From: Margaritifera margaritifera
Taxonomy: Eukaryota; Mollusca; Bivalvia; Unionida; Margaritiferidae
Assembly: GCA_029931535.1 (NCBI GenBank)
Contig: JAQPZY010001490.1
Location: 1,650,501-1,714,500, forward strand
Direction: 5' to 3'
DNA: 64,000 nt
The notes below the pieces were generated by a model that made no database searches, had not been told where the DNA came from, and saw nothing but the letters and a program-made list of their open reading frames with translations. Position 1 is the stretch's first letter; each line of letters opens with the position of its first letter. A program made the position numbers and the translations under genes. This document shows, piece after piece, positions 14,701 to 29,700 of this stretch.

Positions 14701-17700
14701 TTTTGATCGGATTCAGTATGTAAGCTTATATTTTAAACATCTCAGACGAGTTCAATTATGAACAACATCCACACATACTAATGAGGTGATATTGTATCTA
14801 ATAGGCTGAGCTTGTGAACACTCTAAAGGCCATATTTCTGATCAGATTTTGATCGGATTCAGTATGTAAGCTTATATCTTAAACATCTCAGACAAGTTCG
14901 ATTATGAACAACATCCACACATACTAATGAGGTGATATTGTATCTAATAGGCTGAGCTTGTGAACATTCTAGAGGTCATATTTCCAATCAGATTTGGTAT
15001 TTAAGCTTATAACATTTAAGATTGTGGGTGAGTTCTGTTTAGAGCGACATCCATACATATTATTGATGTGATGTTGCATCTGATTGGTTGAGCTTGTGAA
15101 CACACGAGAGGTCATATTTCTAATCAGATTACGATCAGTTTTGGTATATAAGGTTATATCATCAAGATCTCAAATGAGTTCAGTTATGTGTGACATTCAT
15201 GCATATTAATAAGGATCTAATCTAATCAGATGGTGGAAATCATACCTGCAACGTTATGGTCATGAGTCCAGTGCCTTGGCCACTGAACCACAGTTGCCTT
15301 GGGTGGGGATCGTAATGTGTGTGAATTTGCATTCACGGACAGACACATGTTGACTACCCAGGTGAGCGATATCAGGCACACTTGGGCCTCATGTTTCTTA
15401 TTATTACATATTTCCTGTGAGAGATGTTTTTTCATTGGTTTACATGATTTGCAAAAAATCACCATATTGCCCCATAGAGACATATACTTAATTCCATAAT
15501 CTAATTTTTTGGCATTAAAACAGCGAAAGTTACATTTTCACTTTTTTAAAACAAGGTAAACTTCAAAGTTTTGCACTGAATCATGTCATAAAACAATTAT
15601 AAACCTCTGTTTTGATGAAAATAAAGTTTAAGAACCAGCAAACCCGTCATATTGACCTCTGCTTCATGTGGGTCAATATATGGTTTTCTGGTTCATAAAA
15701 CTTCATATTCATGGAAACAAAAGGTAAATAATTGTATAATAATTGATGCCATGTTCTGTATGGCTTGAATGCTGGCATACTGTGTTCTTTGAGATGTAGA
15801 AAACTGGAGAACCATGTAAAAAAACTAAAATGGGGATCACATCCTTGCATGTGCCAGAAACGGGGATCAAAACCAAGAAGGTATAGGTGCAAATGAACCC
15901 ATAACCACTTCCAATCCTGGCCCCAGGACATCAGCAAGTTAGAGTTATCATCCTGTTCAAACAGTGCATGATTTATCATTTTATATTAGAAACATATTCA
16001 TTAAAATTTTGCATTTTAAAAACTACTACAGTTATAAAATTAATACTTTCCCTCTTGTTGCCTTGCAAGATTCTTTGGATTTTATGTTCAAAAACATATA
16101 CTTGAATGTCATCCTTATAAAGAGAAAATATTTACATTCTGTATTTTGCATTCACCTTATGTAAAGAACAAAAAAAGACTTTCAATGCTGTTGATAGTGA
16201 GTGGTTATGATACAGGTCTTGTTTCTTTCATCCAAATTCAGTTAGATGAGATTTAGATTGGTTTGATGCAAATATAAGAAAGAGTTATTACAAAATATTT
16301 AAAATCTTACCAGTTTTTCTGACTATTTAGATTACTCTGATGATTTTGATAGGGAATTCTTATGTTGGACAAACAACACTAGAGTTCACTGTAGTTTGTC
16401 GTTTCTCTTTCAGTTCTCCGACATGCTAGTCTATACCAGTAGAACTGCCACACCTTTGTTGCAGTTTAAAGTTCATGGGCAGCTTCCACTGCGTGGAATG
16501 ATTGTGAGTGACCTCCCTTGTTTTTGTTATTTTTGCAATCTGGTCACACATTGCCAAACTTGAACTTTGTGGAATGAAAAATATAATTGGAAAATTGCAT
16601 AGTAATGAAATTAAGCACATTAATTTTTCCAAATCAGCAATGTTGGATTTAAGAAGTAAATTTCCCATATACAATATTTTTTGTTCTCCAAATTTTTTAA
16701 TTTGATGTAAACTATGTTAATTTCATGTCATAGTTTATACTCAGACTCGGAGCCTTGATCATCCTTATTAGAAGCAGAGTAGTGATGTGATTTATACTAT
16801 ATTTATACTATATTTCAACAAATTACTTCCTTATTAGAAGCAGAGTAGTGATGTGATTTATACTATATTTATACTAAATTTCAACAAATTACTTCCTTAT
16901 TAGAAGCAGAGTAGTGATGTGATTTATACTATATTTATACTAAATTTCAACAAATTACTTCCTTATTAGAAGCAGAGTAGTGATGTGATTTATACTATAT
17001 TTATACTATATTTCAACAAATTACTTCCTTATTAGAAGCAGAGTAGTGATGTGATTTATACTATATTTATACTAAATTTCAACAAATTACTTCCTTATTA
17101 GAAGCAGAGTAGTGATGTGATTTATACTATATTTATACTATATTTCAACAAATTACTTCCTTATTAGAAGCAGAGTAGTGATGTGATTTATACTATATTT
17201 CAACAAATTACATCCTTATTAGAAGCAGAGTAGTGATGTGATTTATACTATATTTATACTAAATTTCAACAAATTACTTCCTTATTAGAAGCAGAGTAGT
17301 GATGTGATTTATACTATATTTATACTATATTTCAACAAATTACTTCCTTATTAGAAGCAGAGTAGTGATGTGATTTATACTATATTTCAACAAATTACAT
17401 CCTTATTAGAAGCAGAGTAGTGATGTGATTTATACTATATTTATACTATATTTCAACAAATTACTTCCTTATTAGAAGCAGAGCACCGATGTGATCTATA
17501 CTATATTTCAGCAAATTACATCCTTATTAGAAGCAGAGCACTGATGTGATTTATACTATATTGATACTATATTTCAACAAATTACATCCTTATTAGAAGC
17601 AGAGCACTGATGTGATTTATAATATATTTATACTATATTTCAGTAAATTACATCCTTATTATTAGCAGAGTACTGATGTGATTTATACTATATTTATACT

Positions 17701-20700
17701 ATATTTCAACAAATTACATCCTTATTAGAAGCAGAGCACTGATGTGATTTATAATATATTTATACTATATTTCAGCAAATTACATCCTTATTAGAAGCAG
17801 AGTACTGATGTGATTTATAATATATTTATACTATATTTCAGCAAATTACATCCTTATTAGAAGCAGAGTACTGATGTGATTTATAATATATTTATACTAT
17901 ATTTCAACAAATTACATCCTTATTAGAAGCAGAGCACTGATGTGATTTATAATATATTTATACTATATTTCAGCAAATTACATCCTTATTAGAAGCAGAG
18001 TACTGATGTGATTTATAATATATTTATACTATATTTCAGCAAATTACATCCTTATTAGAAGCAGAGCACTGATGTGATTTATACTATATTTATACTATAT
18101 TTCAACAAATTACATCCTTATTAGAAGCAGAGCACTGATGTGATTTATAATATATTTATACTATATTTCAGCAAATTACATCCTTATTAGAAGCAGAGTA
18201 CTGATGTGATTTATAATATATTTATACTATATTTCAGCAAATTACATCCTTATTAGAAGCAGAGTACTGATGTGATTTATAATATATTTATACTATATTT
18301 CAGCAAATTACATCCTTATTAGAAGCAGAGTACTGATGTGATTTATAATATATTTATACTATATTTCAGTAAAATACATCCTTATTAGAAGCAGAGTACT
18401 GATGTGATTTATACTATATTTCAACAAATCACATTGTAAATATTTTTGTCAGTTTTTCTGAATGTTCTCTGATGCTCTGCTTGTACCTCATATAATGCTA
18501 TGACCCGAGACATAATATCACAAATATGAAATAATTTTTTTAAATGTCATATTAATTTTGTAATATGATAAAAATTTATATAGTGTAATTCTTTTTGCTT
18601 GATATTGTTTTGCTTTATATAACATTGTATAATTTTATATCCCTACAGGTGGAGGAATCAGACCATGCAAAGATGGCAGTTGCCAATAGTTTTGCTATAT
18701 ATGGAGGCAATAAATGTATTCTTGTGGCAGCAAGGTAATGGAATAAAACATATACAAATTAGTACTGCTTGTTGATAAATTTTTGTTTAAAGTTAAAACT
18801 TTTAACACAGTTTCTTTTGTATGGATTGTGCTAACAACTTAGAGCAGGTACTCTGAATGCTTCAGATATTGGCATCGTGTGGTCTGTGAGATGGAGGAAA
18901 CCTGAAAGCAAAGCCCTTGATGGGCAACCACTTACCTCATATTTGCTGGAACTGGGAACTGAAGCCCAGTCTGCAGAGTTAGTGTATATTTCTTAAAATA
19001 TCATTTGATTCCACAATTGGAGTGCACTTGTCAAAAACAGAAGAGGCAAACTTTTAGAAATATTTCAGTAAAACTCGCTTTAATGTTTGCATGAAAGTAA
19101 AGTTATGAGCAAACTTAGCAAATGCAATCCTTTGCTCTTCCAAATACTTATCAATCTAAGTATAGATTACAATCCATTCAGTTTTTCCTTTAAAATCCTA
19201 TCATTCTGGACCCTGTTAGTTCAGAATTTTCATTTTGTTCTTTTTCTTAAAAGCAGCATAAAATATACTGAATATTCAGTACAGTGCTTTTTACATTGTT
19301 GTGGATAAAACTAATTTCTACAATATCTCAAAATGTTTGGAAGCTGCAAGTACTGTATATACTCGCTTAAAAGACAATTGTCCAACTGTAAACTGCACAG
19401 ACCCATATCTGCCGTAGTATAATGCTCTTGCAGATCTGGGTCTATGCAGTTTATTAGGAATAATCAGTAGAACAAACAACATAGACCCTGATCTGCCAGC
19501 ACATTATGCAATGGCAGATCAGGCTCTGTATTGTTTGCAGTTGGACTTGACTTAAAAGTGAGTACATATGGATGTTTTTAGTGGCCTGTTGAAATCTCTA
19601 GTCTGAAAAAGTGTATATACAAGCGACATGCTTTTTTTCATTTAAGTATTGAAACTTAAATCCCTTAAACAGTTTTTCAGTTCTAAAATTTTGCCAGTAA
19701 TTAATCATTTTGATGTAGCTTGTCTTGACATGCCAAAATCTTGAATAGAAAGTTGATCCACAGCACTATCAGTATTTTGATATATTTTGCGTACTTCAGA
19801 TATGTATTACATAGTACTGTCAGTACTTTGGTATGTACCCCCACAGTGCTGTTAATATTTTGGTAGTACCTTACAGAACTGTCAGTACTTTGATAAGTCC
19901 CCCACATTGCTGTTAGTATCATGATAAGTACCCTTGGTAAGTACACTATAGTACTGTCATTACTTTTATAAGTCCCACACAGTGCTGTTAACATCTTGAT
20001 AAGTATCCTACAGTATTGTCAGTACTTTGATTTATTTTCTTTACAGTTCACAAGAGGAGAAAGACAAGTGGATTGAAGATCTCAATGAAGCGATTCAGAG
20101 GGCTAAGAGCAGGAATGATGATAAACTGCGATATGCTAGTCTTAAGTCAAGTACTAGTAAGTGTAAGCATGGAAATGCTGTCTTGTCTATAAAACACGGG
20201 ATACAAGGTATCACTCTGTGATAGCATTGTTGTTATCGCTGTCACAGTAGTTGTTGTCATTATTGGTTATTGCCATGGGTTTCTTTTGCAGGTAGCCTCA
20301 TTTCTCGGAAACGGTTGCATGTATATTTATCAAGTTTCATAATTGGGTTCACTTTGAGGACAAACTTACCATTCAAAAGCAGGCCATAGTGACCTAATTA
20401 GGGCCTGCATTGAGATGCAGGTGCCATCTAGTAATCGTCTTTTCTATCTGTCTATCCAGTTGTTCACACTTCTTATAACCAGCACAGGTCTGTAAACCTT
20501 ACACATACATGTAATTGGATGCAATTTGGTAGGTGAATTGACTATTACATGTAGATGTAAATTTGAAAGAATTTCTTTTCAGGTCCAGCTTTGTTGTTGT
20601 TACTGCCTTTTTTCCATAGTATTAATCTCCACTAGAGCAGATCCTTGTAACCAGCTTTATGCAGGAACTAGTCAAAATATTCTGATAGATTTTGGTGTGC

Positions 20701-23700
20701 ACATTATTTCATAGTCATGGATGTGTCTTTACTGTATTTTTTTCTCATCAGCTCCATGTTGGAAAGAGTTATGGCCATTGATGATTAACTTCATATCTTC
20801 AAATAGGGATGTTCCTTGTTACAAGCATGGCTGAAGAACCAGTTCACTTATTATGACCAACTTTGGTTTTAATATTTTTAATCTCATTTAGAAGAGTTAT
20901 GACCCCCTGATTGCTCTTCCTCCAGACTTTAGTTTCAGCAAGATAACTTCACCAAAATTTGTTGGATTTTGTTTGATGAAACTTTGAGTGAATCAAAGTT
21001 CCAGCATTCCACAACAACATTTACAAGAGTTATGGACCCTAATTGTCTATGTTCCTGACACTAGGTTTTGAACGAATCCACAGTGGCTCAGTGGTTAGTA
21101 TACTGGAATAGTAACTAAAATGGTGTGGGTTCGAATCCTACCATCGGATCAGCCCAGGTCAGCTGCCTTGGTGTGTTCTTAAGCAAGGCACTTGACTCAA
21201 ATGGCCATGACACTAAATAACCTACATGTGTTGCTGTGCCATAAAGCACCAAACCAAACCAAGCTTTGTTGTATTTCGACCAAATTTGGCAAGCAGCTTC
21301 ATATTGTTGAGACCTTGAATTTGATTTCCAGCATTCCATGTCATTTCCAGGAGTTATGTCCCATGATTATCCATCCTCCTAACTCTGCTTTCCACAACAT
21401 AACTTTACTAAGGAATATTGCATTTAAGTCAGAGTTATCATGTACGTTTATATTGATGAGACTTTCAGTTTGATTTCCAGCATTCCACATCACCATTTGG
21501 AAGAGTTATGGCCCCTGAATACCCATCTTCTCCAAACTTAGCTTTTCCAACAGTTCTTCTTTTTAAGGCCCTGCCGACCAAATTGTAGAGAGCATAGTTC
21601 TCCTCAATGCACTCATCACTACCAGTTCAATTTTCTTGCTGTAGCGACTATTGCAGGTTTGGGATCATGCAGCAGTGGTGTAGATGATACACAATATTCC
21701 ACTCAATTCTTATTGACAAATTAGATTCATGGAAACAAAAAGCATATGAAGGAAAACAGGTCTTTCAGAATATGTGTATACCCGAGTTTGCATCAAATTT
21801 CAAGATTAGATTCTTTTGGTTTCGATATAAGCAAGTCCTGTAGTGCATTTGACTTTATAAAACAACTTTGCCACAATATCATAGCCATTTTTTTAGCTTA
21901 CATGGTCGTAATGATCTTATGGTATGCCCCTGCATCTATCGCATGTTGTCTATTGTGCATTCATCAACAATAACTATTTTCAACTCCTCAAAAACCATCA
22001 AACCAGTTTCAAAGAAACTTTGCACAGAGCATCTTGGCATAAAGGTCTTGCAAGTTTGTACAAATTATGACATCAAATATGGCTGCCATTACTAAAATTA
22101 AATAACCTTTAAAGGACTTCTGAAAAAGCGCCTAATAAAACTTGACAGAAAGCATTCTGGCATGAAGGCATTTCAGGTTAATAAGAATGATGAAGATTTT
22201 CCATCAAAAATTACATGATTACTAAGAAAAGTAAGATATTGAAACAGCTTCTTATCAAAAACTGCTGAACAAATTTTGACCAAATTTATTTAAAGCATCC
22301 TGGCAGTAGAGCCTTTCAGGTTTGTTGAAATGTTGCCAATCAGCTTTCAAATATGATCACTGTTACTAAAATTAGAAAAATCTTATAATAGCTTCTTAAA
22401 AACCAAGAGACTTTGACTAAATTTGACAGTAAGCATTCTGTCATGAACACCTTTCAAGTTTGATAATTCTCTGTTACATAAGGATGCCAATACAAAAAAT
22501 TAAACACTTTCAAATTACTTCTTAATAACCACTGGACAGATATTTGAACAAATTTGACACAAAGCAATCAGGCATGAAGGCCTTATCAATTTTTACAAAT
22601 GATGCCAATCACCCATCAAATATGGCCACTGTCACTGACAACAGAAAAACCATTCAGTGACTTCTTCTCACAAACTGCTAAATAGAATTTGACAGAAAGC
22701 ATCCTTGCATAAGAGCCTTTTAAATTTGTGTAAATTATGCTGATCTGCTTTCACATATGGACACTGTTACTAAAAATAGAAAAACCTTTAAACAACATCT
22801 CCTCAAAACTTCTTAACAGAATGTGACCTAATTTGACAAAAGCATCCTGGCAAGAGGACCTTTCAGTTTTGTAAAGTTGATACTGAGCTACCATCAAATT
22901 TGGCCACATTACTTAAAATAAAAACATAACTTGCAATAAGTTTTTATCAAACACTGCTCTTCAGAATTTTTAACCAAATTTGACAGAAAGCATCCTGGCT
23001 TAAAGGTCTTTCAGATTTGCACAAATGATACTGATCTGTTCTTCAATAAGGCCATTGTTACTAAAAGTCAGAATTTTTTTTAAATGACTTCTTCTTAAAA
23101 ATGGGTTGGCCATATTTCACAGAAAGCATCCAGTCTCAGTGCTTTCAAGTTCACACAAAAGATGCTAATCAGCCATCCAATATGGTTGCCCTTACTAAAA
23201 CTTTAAATGTCAGACAGCATCATACTAGTCCAGATTTCTTGGCCAACTGCCCTTAGACGTCAGCCAGGTGAGCAATCTTAGGTCCACTTTGGCCTCTCGT
23301 TCACATAATTCTATAATAGTAAAACCCTGCAAGAAATGATGGCCAGGGTCTACAAAGTGCCATCATGTTATGTAAAATATCATGCAATATCAAATCAAGT
23401 CAGTAAACTTAAAACAATATTACATGTATATCCTCATGGCTATGCAAGAACAGAGATGCTGCCAGGCCGCGGGATCGCGGGTTTCTCGCAAAAGTGATAG
23501 ATAGTCACGCAACTTTTAAAAGCCAATGGGGGAAAGATCGCGCAAGTTATCTGTGGTTCCCGTGATTTCTCGAACCCAATGCGCGACTTTTTTATTTTTT
23601 GTTTTTTAATTAGGTTGATCAGATCGTCTTTTTTTACTTTTCTCCATGATCTCAATTAATCCTATATCTATGGAGAATATTGTTTGAATACAAGCACCTT

Positions 23701-26700
23701 TATGATGGAGATCTGTTGGAGTATTGCAGAAACTATGGAGGTATTAGGATTGAATTGTTTCCTGGTGCTGTGTAGTAAATTGATCCATCGATCGAAATGT
23801 CTAAAGCGCGACAGTAGTGTGTTATGTTGAAACAAAATATAACAGATTTCTTTAGGAAACTCAGCAAGATGGAAAGATCATCTGTTAAGGACGAAACTCG
23901 GGAGGATGAAATATCTGACTGTTTGTTGCCAACTGAAAATAGCGCAGAAAGCTATGATACAGAAATAACCGGCATGATGTCGTTTTCTACGGTTTAGGCC
24001 ATGCACAAATTCTGATACATCAACAGAAATATCCAAGGAACAACATGCCTGAATTGTGGAAAATTGTGTTTTGGATACCTGAAAACCAGTTCCCGAAAAT
24101 ATTCAGACTGGTCGTAATTGCAGCAGTTCTTGCCTTTACAAAAAACTGATTGTGAAAGGTGATTCAGTTCTCAAAGCAAAATTCACACTACTCAGCGAAA
24201 TAGGGTAACCACAGACCTCTCAAACTCTATCACTGTAGTAAGAAAATGTCAGAATATCTGAGAACAAAACAAAATAAAATCCTATAAAGATATATAATTC
24301 GGATTAAGTATTTTTTTTTCCCATTTTTTTTCTCTAAGATATTCTGACATTTTCCTACTACGGTGATAGAGTTTCAAAGGCCATTGGGCTAACATCTGAA
24401 ACAATAATAAACTGATGACTATACAGATGTGTGTGGTCCAGTAAATTATTTTCAGTTTGCAAAGCCATATTTGAAGGGCAGTGATAAGAAACAAAGAAGA
24501 ATACTTACCAGCTGAGCAACAATTAGGTATGCAGCTACCTTATACATTTATTGTCAAAGAAGTGATACAAAATCATTAAATGCTTGTTTTAAATTAGGTG
24601 TTTCTACACCTTATAATAATGTTTCACCCATCTTCTACCATTCAGCTTAGTTTACCCTTGCCCCCCTCCCCCGATGATCCCCCCTCTGAGGGTAGGTGTG
24701 GGGGACCTCCCCCTCTTAAGAAAATTTCTGGCAGCATCTCTGCAAGAATAGGTAGGGAATTGCACAAAACTATGGGCTTTAGTGATGCAGTAACAGAGAA
24801 AATTGATACATATTAAACAATAAATACTCAAAACAGAGATTACATATTTGAAGTTTGATTTTTTTTACAAACAACCATGCATTGGTGCATGCATGTATAT
24901 GAAAATTGGCAACTGAATAGTGTAAATAATTAAATTACATGTCTACTCACCAACTGATCTCATAGTATCCGTTTGAACCTGAATACTTAATTTCTTGCTG
25001 ATAAACTCACAATAACTTATGAAGCACTATATTGTATATTTTCAGTAATGTTTATAATTGCTGAACAGTAGATATGACCAACAGGATTGATTTTTTTACC
25101 TGAGAGAAGAAATGCCCAAATCAGACATAGGGTATTTCTAATAAGAAAATTATATTTAGGCCTTAAAAATACTTTAATTAAAACTCATACGAGTATTGAT
25201 CTTGTTATGTACTTGAGATAAGCATAGCAACAGGTGTGAACTGCCTCAGGGATTTTCTGCATATAGTACATTGTTATTTCTAGATCCTAGTCTCAAGCAG
25301 GGCCCCGGGTGGCCGAGTGGTCTAAGGTGCTCACCTTTACAGATCAGTTACACATCTCGCCTCTGTCCGCTTGAGTTCAAGTCTTGGCTTGACCAATGTG
25401 GGCATGTGAGAAAACTTGCCAGTAGCTTCCTGTGGGTCGGTGGTTCTTCTTGGGATCTTCCTCCGCCAAATATACTGGCCGCCATGTATAGCCTATCATG
25501 TGCTGAAAAATGGCATTAAATCCACAAAACCAAATCAAACCTAGTCTCAACCAAGTTTGGGAGTAACCAATTAATTTCATGGGTAAAGAGTGATCTACAA
25601 CCAGTTTAGTCATTCTCAAAAAGACCAGAATAAACTCTATTGATTCAAATATATGTTTATAACTAATACTATGACTGTGCAATAATGTACAGTGCAAACG
25701 AGGAGTAGCATGTTTTGATCATAAAAGTAAATCCCTCCACCCCTACATCTTAAATGGTTTTCTTCAGTCAGTGTCCAACTACAGTACATGTATAATGGCA
25801 GCCTGAGCATTTCAATGACAAGCGGTCTGTGTATATCAGAGTGATCTGAAGCTGATGGCTGCATTTCTGACAATGTTTTAAGAAAATAAAACGGATTGAG
25901 TCAGATTTGAAGCATGACATGATTATGGATGAAACATCCTAGTGCACACAGTATGACAGCATACAATATAATTGTCTTGATTCACCTGCATTTGAAGTTG
26001 TTCTTAACAGAACATGCATAGCTATGATGGCCATCATCTGACTGATAATTCACTAGTGATCTATTTACAGTAATTCATTGAGTGAAATTATTACAAATAA
26101 TTGTTAGAAATTTTGTTGTAAATTGGCTTTATGTGTGTTACAATAATAATAATATTAATAATACTTGTCACATGTAGGTTCCACAGAGAACATGGACACT
26201 GCAGCCCAGGAAGACAAAGCCTCTCTGCCTGTGGACAAGCAAATACAACACCGGGCTAATACAACTATGCATGTCTGCTGGCACAGAAATACCAGTGTCA
26301 GCAAAAGGGACCATGAGAAAGCTGTAAAGGTATACTGTCATCATTATTACTATGAATTTGCTGTCATTCATGACATGTCATCATTATTACTATGAATTTG
26401 CTGTCATTCATGACATCTCATCATTATTACTATGAATTTGCTGTCATTCATGACATGTCAATTTTATGGATTTCATGGCTGATACAGATCATTAATTATA
26501 CGACTAAATGATCAGTGATTGACCTAGAATGCAGTATGACCCCCTCCCCCCTTTCCATCCACAAAATTAAGCACACACAAAAATGTTATATTTTCTAAGC
26601 AGCAAACTTATGTTTATGTTTATTATGTAGATAGAAACAAATGAATTTTAGAAAAGATGTGTAGAACTGTTTATTACAAACTGCTGACTTTTAAAATTTC

Positions 26701-29700
26701 TACCAAGCCCAGAGCAAAATTAATGAACTTAAAAGAAGTGCTTACCAGAGGAAAATTATTCCAGGAAGGGATAAAAACAGCAAATGGTAGCAAGCTGTCT
26801 TATATATTTCATAAATGTAAACAAAATAGAAACTAACGTATGCAGAATAGAAGGAAAAATATACAGTTACTGTTGTGAAATTGTTCTTTTGTTAATGATG
26901 TATCACCAACGAAGATTTCATAAAAAATGAAATTGTAATCTACAGTAGAGATTTTAAAATCATACTGTGGTGTAAGATCTGTTTTATCTTTTACACTGTA
27001 TTTGATGTTGTAAGATCTGTTTTATCTTTTATACTGTGTTTGATGTATATCATGTTTGTTTCTCCATATTTTACAGAACCAGCTTAGTGGTTATTTGCTG
27101 AGGAAATTTAAGAATAGCAATGGTTGGCAGAAGTTGTGGGTTGTGTTTACAAATTTCTGTCTATATTTCTACAAAACATATCAGGTAAATAAAGGGAGAT
27201 AACCACACACTCTGTCTCTGTCTTCAAGATACAAGTAATTTTATTTAACGTCAGTGGTCTGGATAAAAATACATAAAACACAAGCTTTGTACAAGCTATT
27301 TTGTCGACATGACATAACAAAAGTATTGCATAATTCAACAGATAGTTACACAATTCATATTCACAGTGAAGCAATAAACATCTAACTATTACAGTGCCAG
27401 TGGTAACAGCAGATTCAAAGACAATACAACAGTAAGTAACATGCAAATATACTTTTTTTTTTATATGTATGAACATTATATAACACATCACAGAAAGGAG
27501 TACACTTAATCATTTAAGTAGGGAATATGACAATTTTATTGTTGAAAGCCAACACAATGTCAACAATAACAGCAGATTAAAAGACAAGACAAAAGTATAT
27601 AGCATGCAACTAAAGGTGTACATTGGATAAGTAATATGACATCAGGAGAATGAGGGTGCTAAAAGTTAAAATTGAAGCCTTTAAAAAAAAAAATTTAAAA
27701 GAAAATATATAATAATTCTAAGAAGGCAAGTAATTAAAATAGGCATTATGGGTGCAGGATTTCACTCAGATTATCTCGGTGAACAAAGTAACCTTAAAGC
27801 TGAAATGCTGCTGACTGCTAAATAGAGAGACATAAAGCACATTTATAGTGTGGCCCAGACCATATCTGAATCAACCTGCTGAATTCTTTGAAATCGGGGA
27901 TTGTTCTCAGTTCATTGGGCAGGCTGATCCAGACTGGGGGCGTCAAATTTAAAAGAGAGCTTACCATACCATGTAGTCTTTACCCTTGGTACTGTTGCCA
28001 GATTTCGGTGTTTAAGATTATAGTTGCAGTTTTTGAATGTGACCAAATTGCTCAAGGTGTTTTCTTGTGCAGAATCTTATATACTTCAGTTGCCACATTT
28101 CTTGAGCTACTAATGTGTAGAGCAGGAAGGTTTGCTTTCTTAGCAGAAGGTCATTTGAGCTATTAAAATCATCAAACTCCAATTTTAGTGCCCTACACTG
28201 TATTTTTAGCTCTACTGTTCATAGACCAGAAGAGCTTATGAGATGGTCTGCTATCCATCCGTCCCTCCGTTACACAAGTTTGTTATCCCTAATCCTCCTA
28301 AACTACTTAGAGGATTTCCATGAAACATTACACGCACATTCATCCCATTGTCTAGTTGGTCCTAAATGAAAATGGTGCTGCTTGGAAATCCAGTATTGCT
28401 GCCACAGTGGCCATCTTCAAAATCTTGTTATCACTACTCCTGAATGGATGGTCATATCAGCATGGGGTTTTCACTAAAAAAAACTTCATATGAGGTCTAC
28501 CGGGTCCTAAATAAAAATGGTGCCAATTTACATCCAATATGGCAACCAAGCAGCCATCTTAAATATCTTATCACAACTCTACCTGAACAGAAAGTCATAT
28601 TGACAGGGGGTTTCACCAGAGGACTTCTTATGATGTCCAGCTGGTCTTAAATGAAAATGGTGCCGATATAACATCCAGTATGGCCTCCACACAGTGACCA
28701 TCTTGAAAACCTTGTTATCACTACTTCTCCTGAATGGATGGGCATATCAACCTGAGGTTTTCACTAAAAGACTTCTTATGGTGTCTAGTTGGTCTTAAAT
28801 GATAATGGTGCCAATCTGATATCTAATATGGCCACCACAGCAGTCATCTTGAAGATTTTGTTATTGCTTCTCGTCCTGAATGGAAAGTCATATCTTGAAA
28901 ATATTTTTATCTCGACTCCTCCCAAATGGATGGCTATTACAACATGGGATTTTCACCAGTCGACTTTTTATGATACCTAGCTGGTCCTAAATGAAATTGG
29001 TCCCAGTCGCGCATCCAATATGGTTGCCATGACGACTCTATGTCTTAAACATCTTGTTGTCACTACTCCCCCTGAAGTGATGATCATTATGACATGGGGT
29101 TTTCACCAAAAGACTTCTAATGATGTCTACTTTGTACTAAATGAAAATGGTGGCAAGCTGACATCCAGTATGTGCACCACAGCAGCTAATTTGAAAATAT
29201 TGTTATTGCTGAAGAATATCAGAGATGGTTTCAACACTCAACAGAAAAGGAAGAAATGGTCTTGTCTTGAATTCCTGGAAATTCTTTTTGCCCAGTAAAG
29301 TGTCAGTCCCTTCAAGGGACTCTTGTTTAAATGTAAAATGCATAGAAAATGAGATATTTACTAATGTTTGGCTTGTTTGCAAGGGATAGTTTTTCACTTT
29401 CATTTCTGCAATTGATGATTTTTTGGATGCATAGGAAGCTGCCATATTTATAAGCTCTTCCCCTGTGGAAGTAGTAATAGTCTGTACTCTGATGTTACAA
29501 AGTCCATTCTGGTTATGTGACAGGGTATCAGTTGATTGAAAGTGACTTGAAGTTTTGGTAGATTTTAGTAAGTTTTGAGATAATTTGGATACATTTTAAT
29601 TTCATTTTAAATGTACACATCTTAGCAGTGTCTTGAAAACATTTTGAGTTTATGTAACAAATTAGTAATATTTATCTTGCCATAGTGAAAAGTGGTAGGT

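Noticed and set aside
16763..18434. Possible CRISPR-like array
   Set aside because: Units are directly joined without unique spacers, and the context is an intron of an animal gene. It is a minisatellite.
24216..24379. Hairpin as a possible microRNA precursor
   Set aside because: Arms of about 45-49 bases with a roughly 70-base loop lie inside a TIR element; more likely part of transposon structure.
25300..25400. Possible tRNA gene (good box A and box B)
   Set aside because: The acceptor stem does not pair and the sequence continues into a repeated SINE body; three other copies exist. The same applies to 21077 and the complement of 5935-6115.
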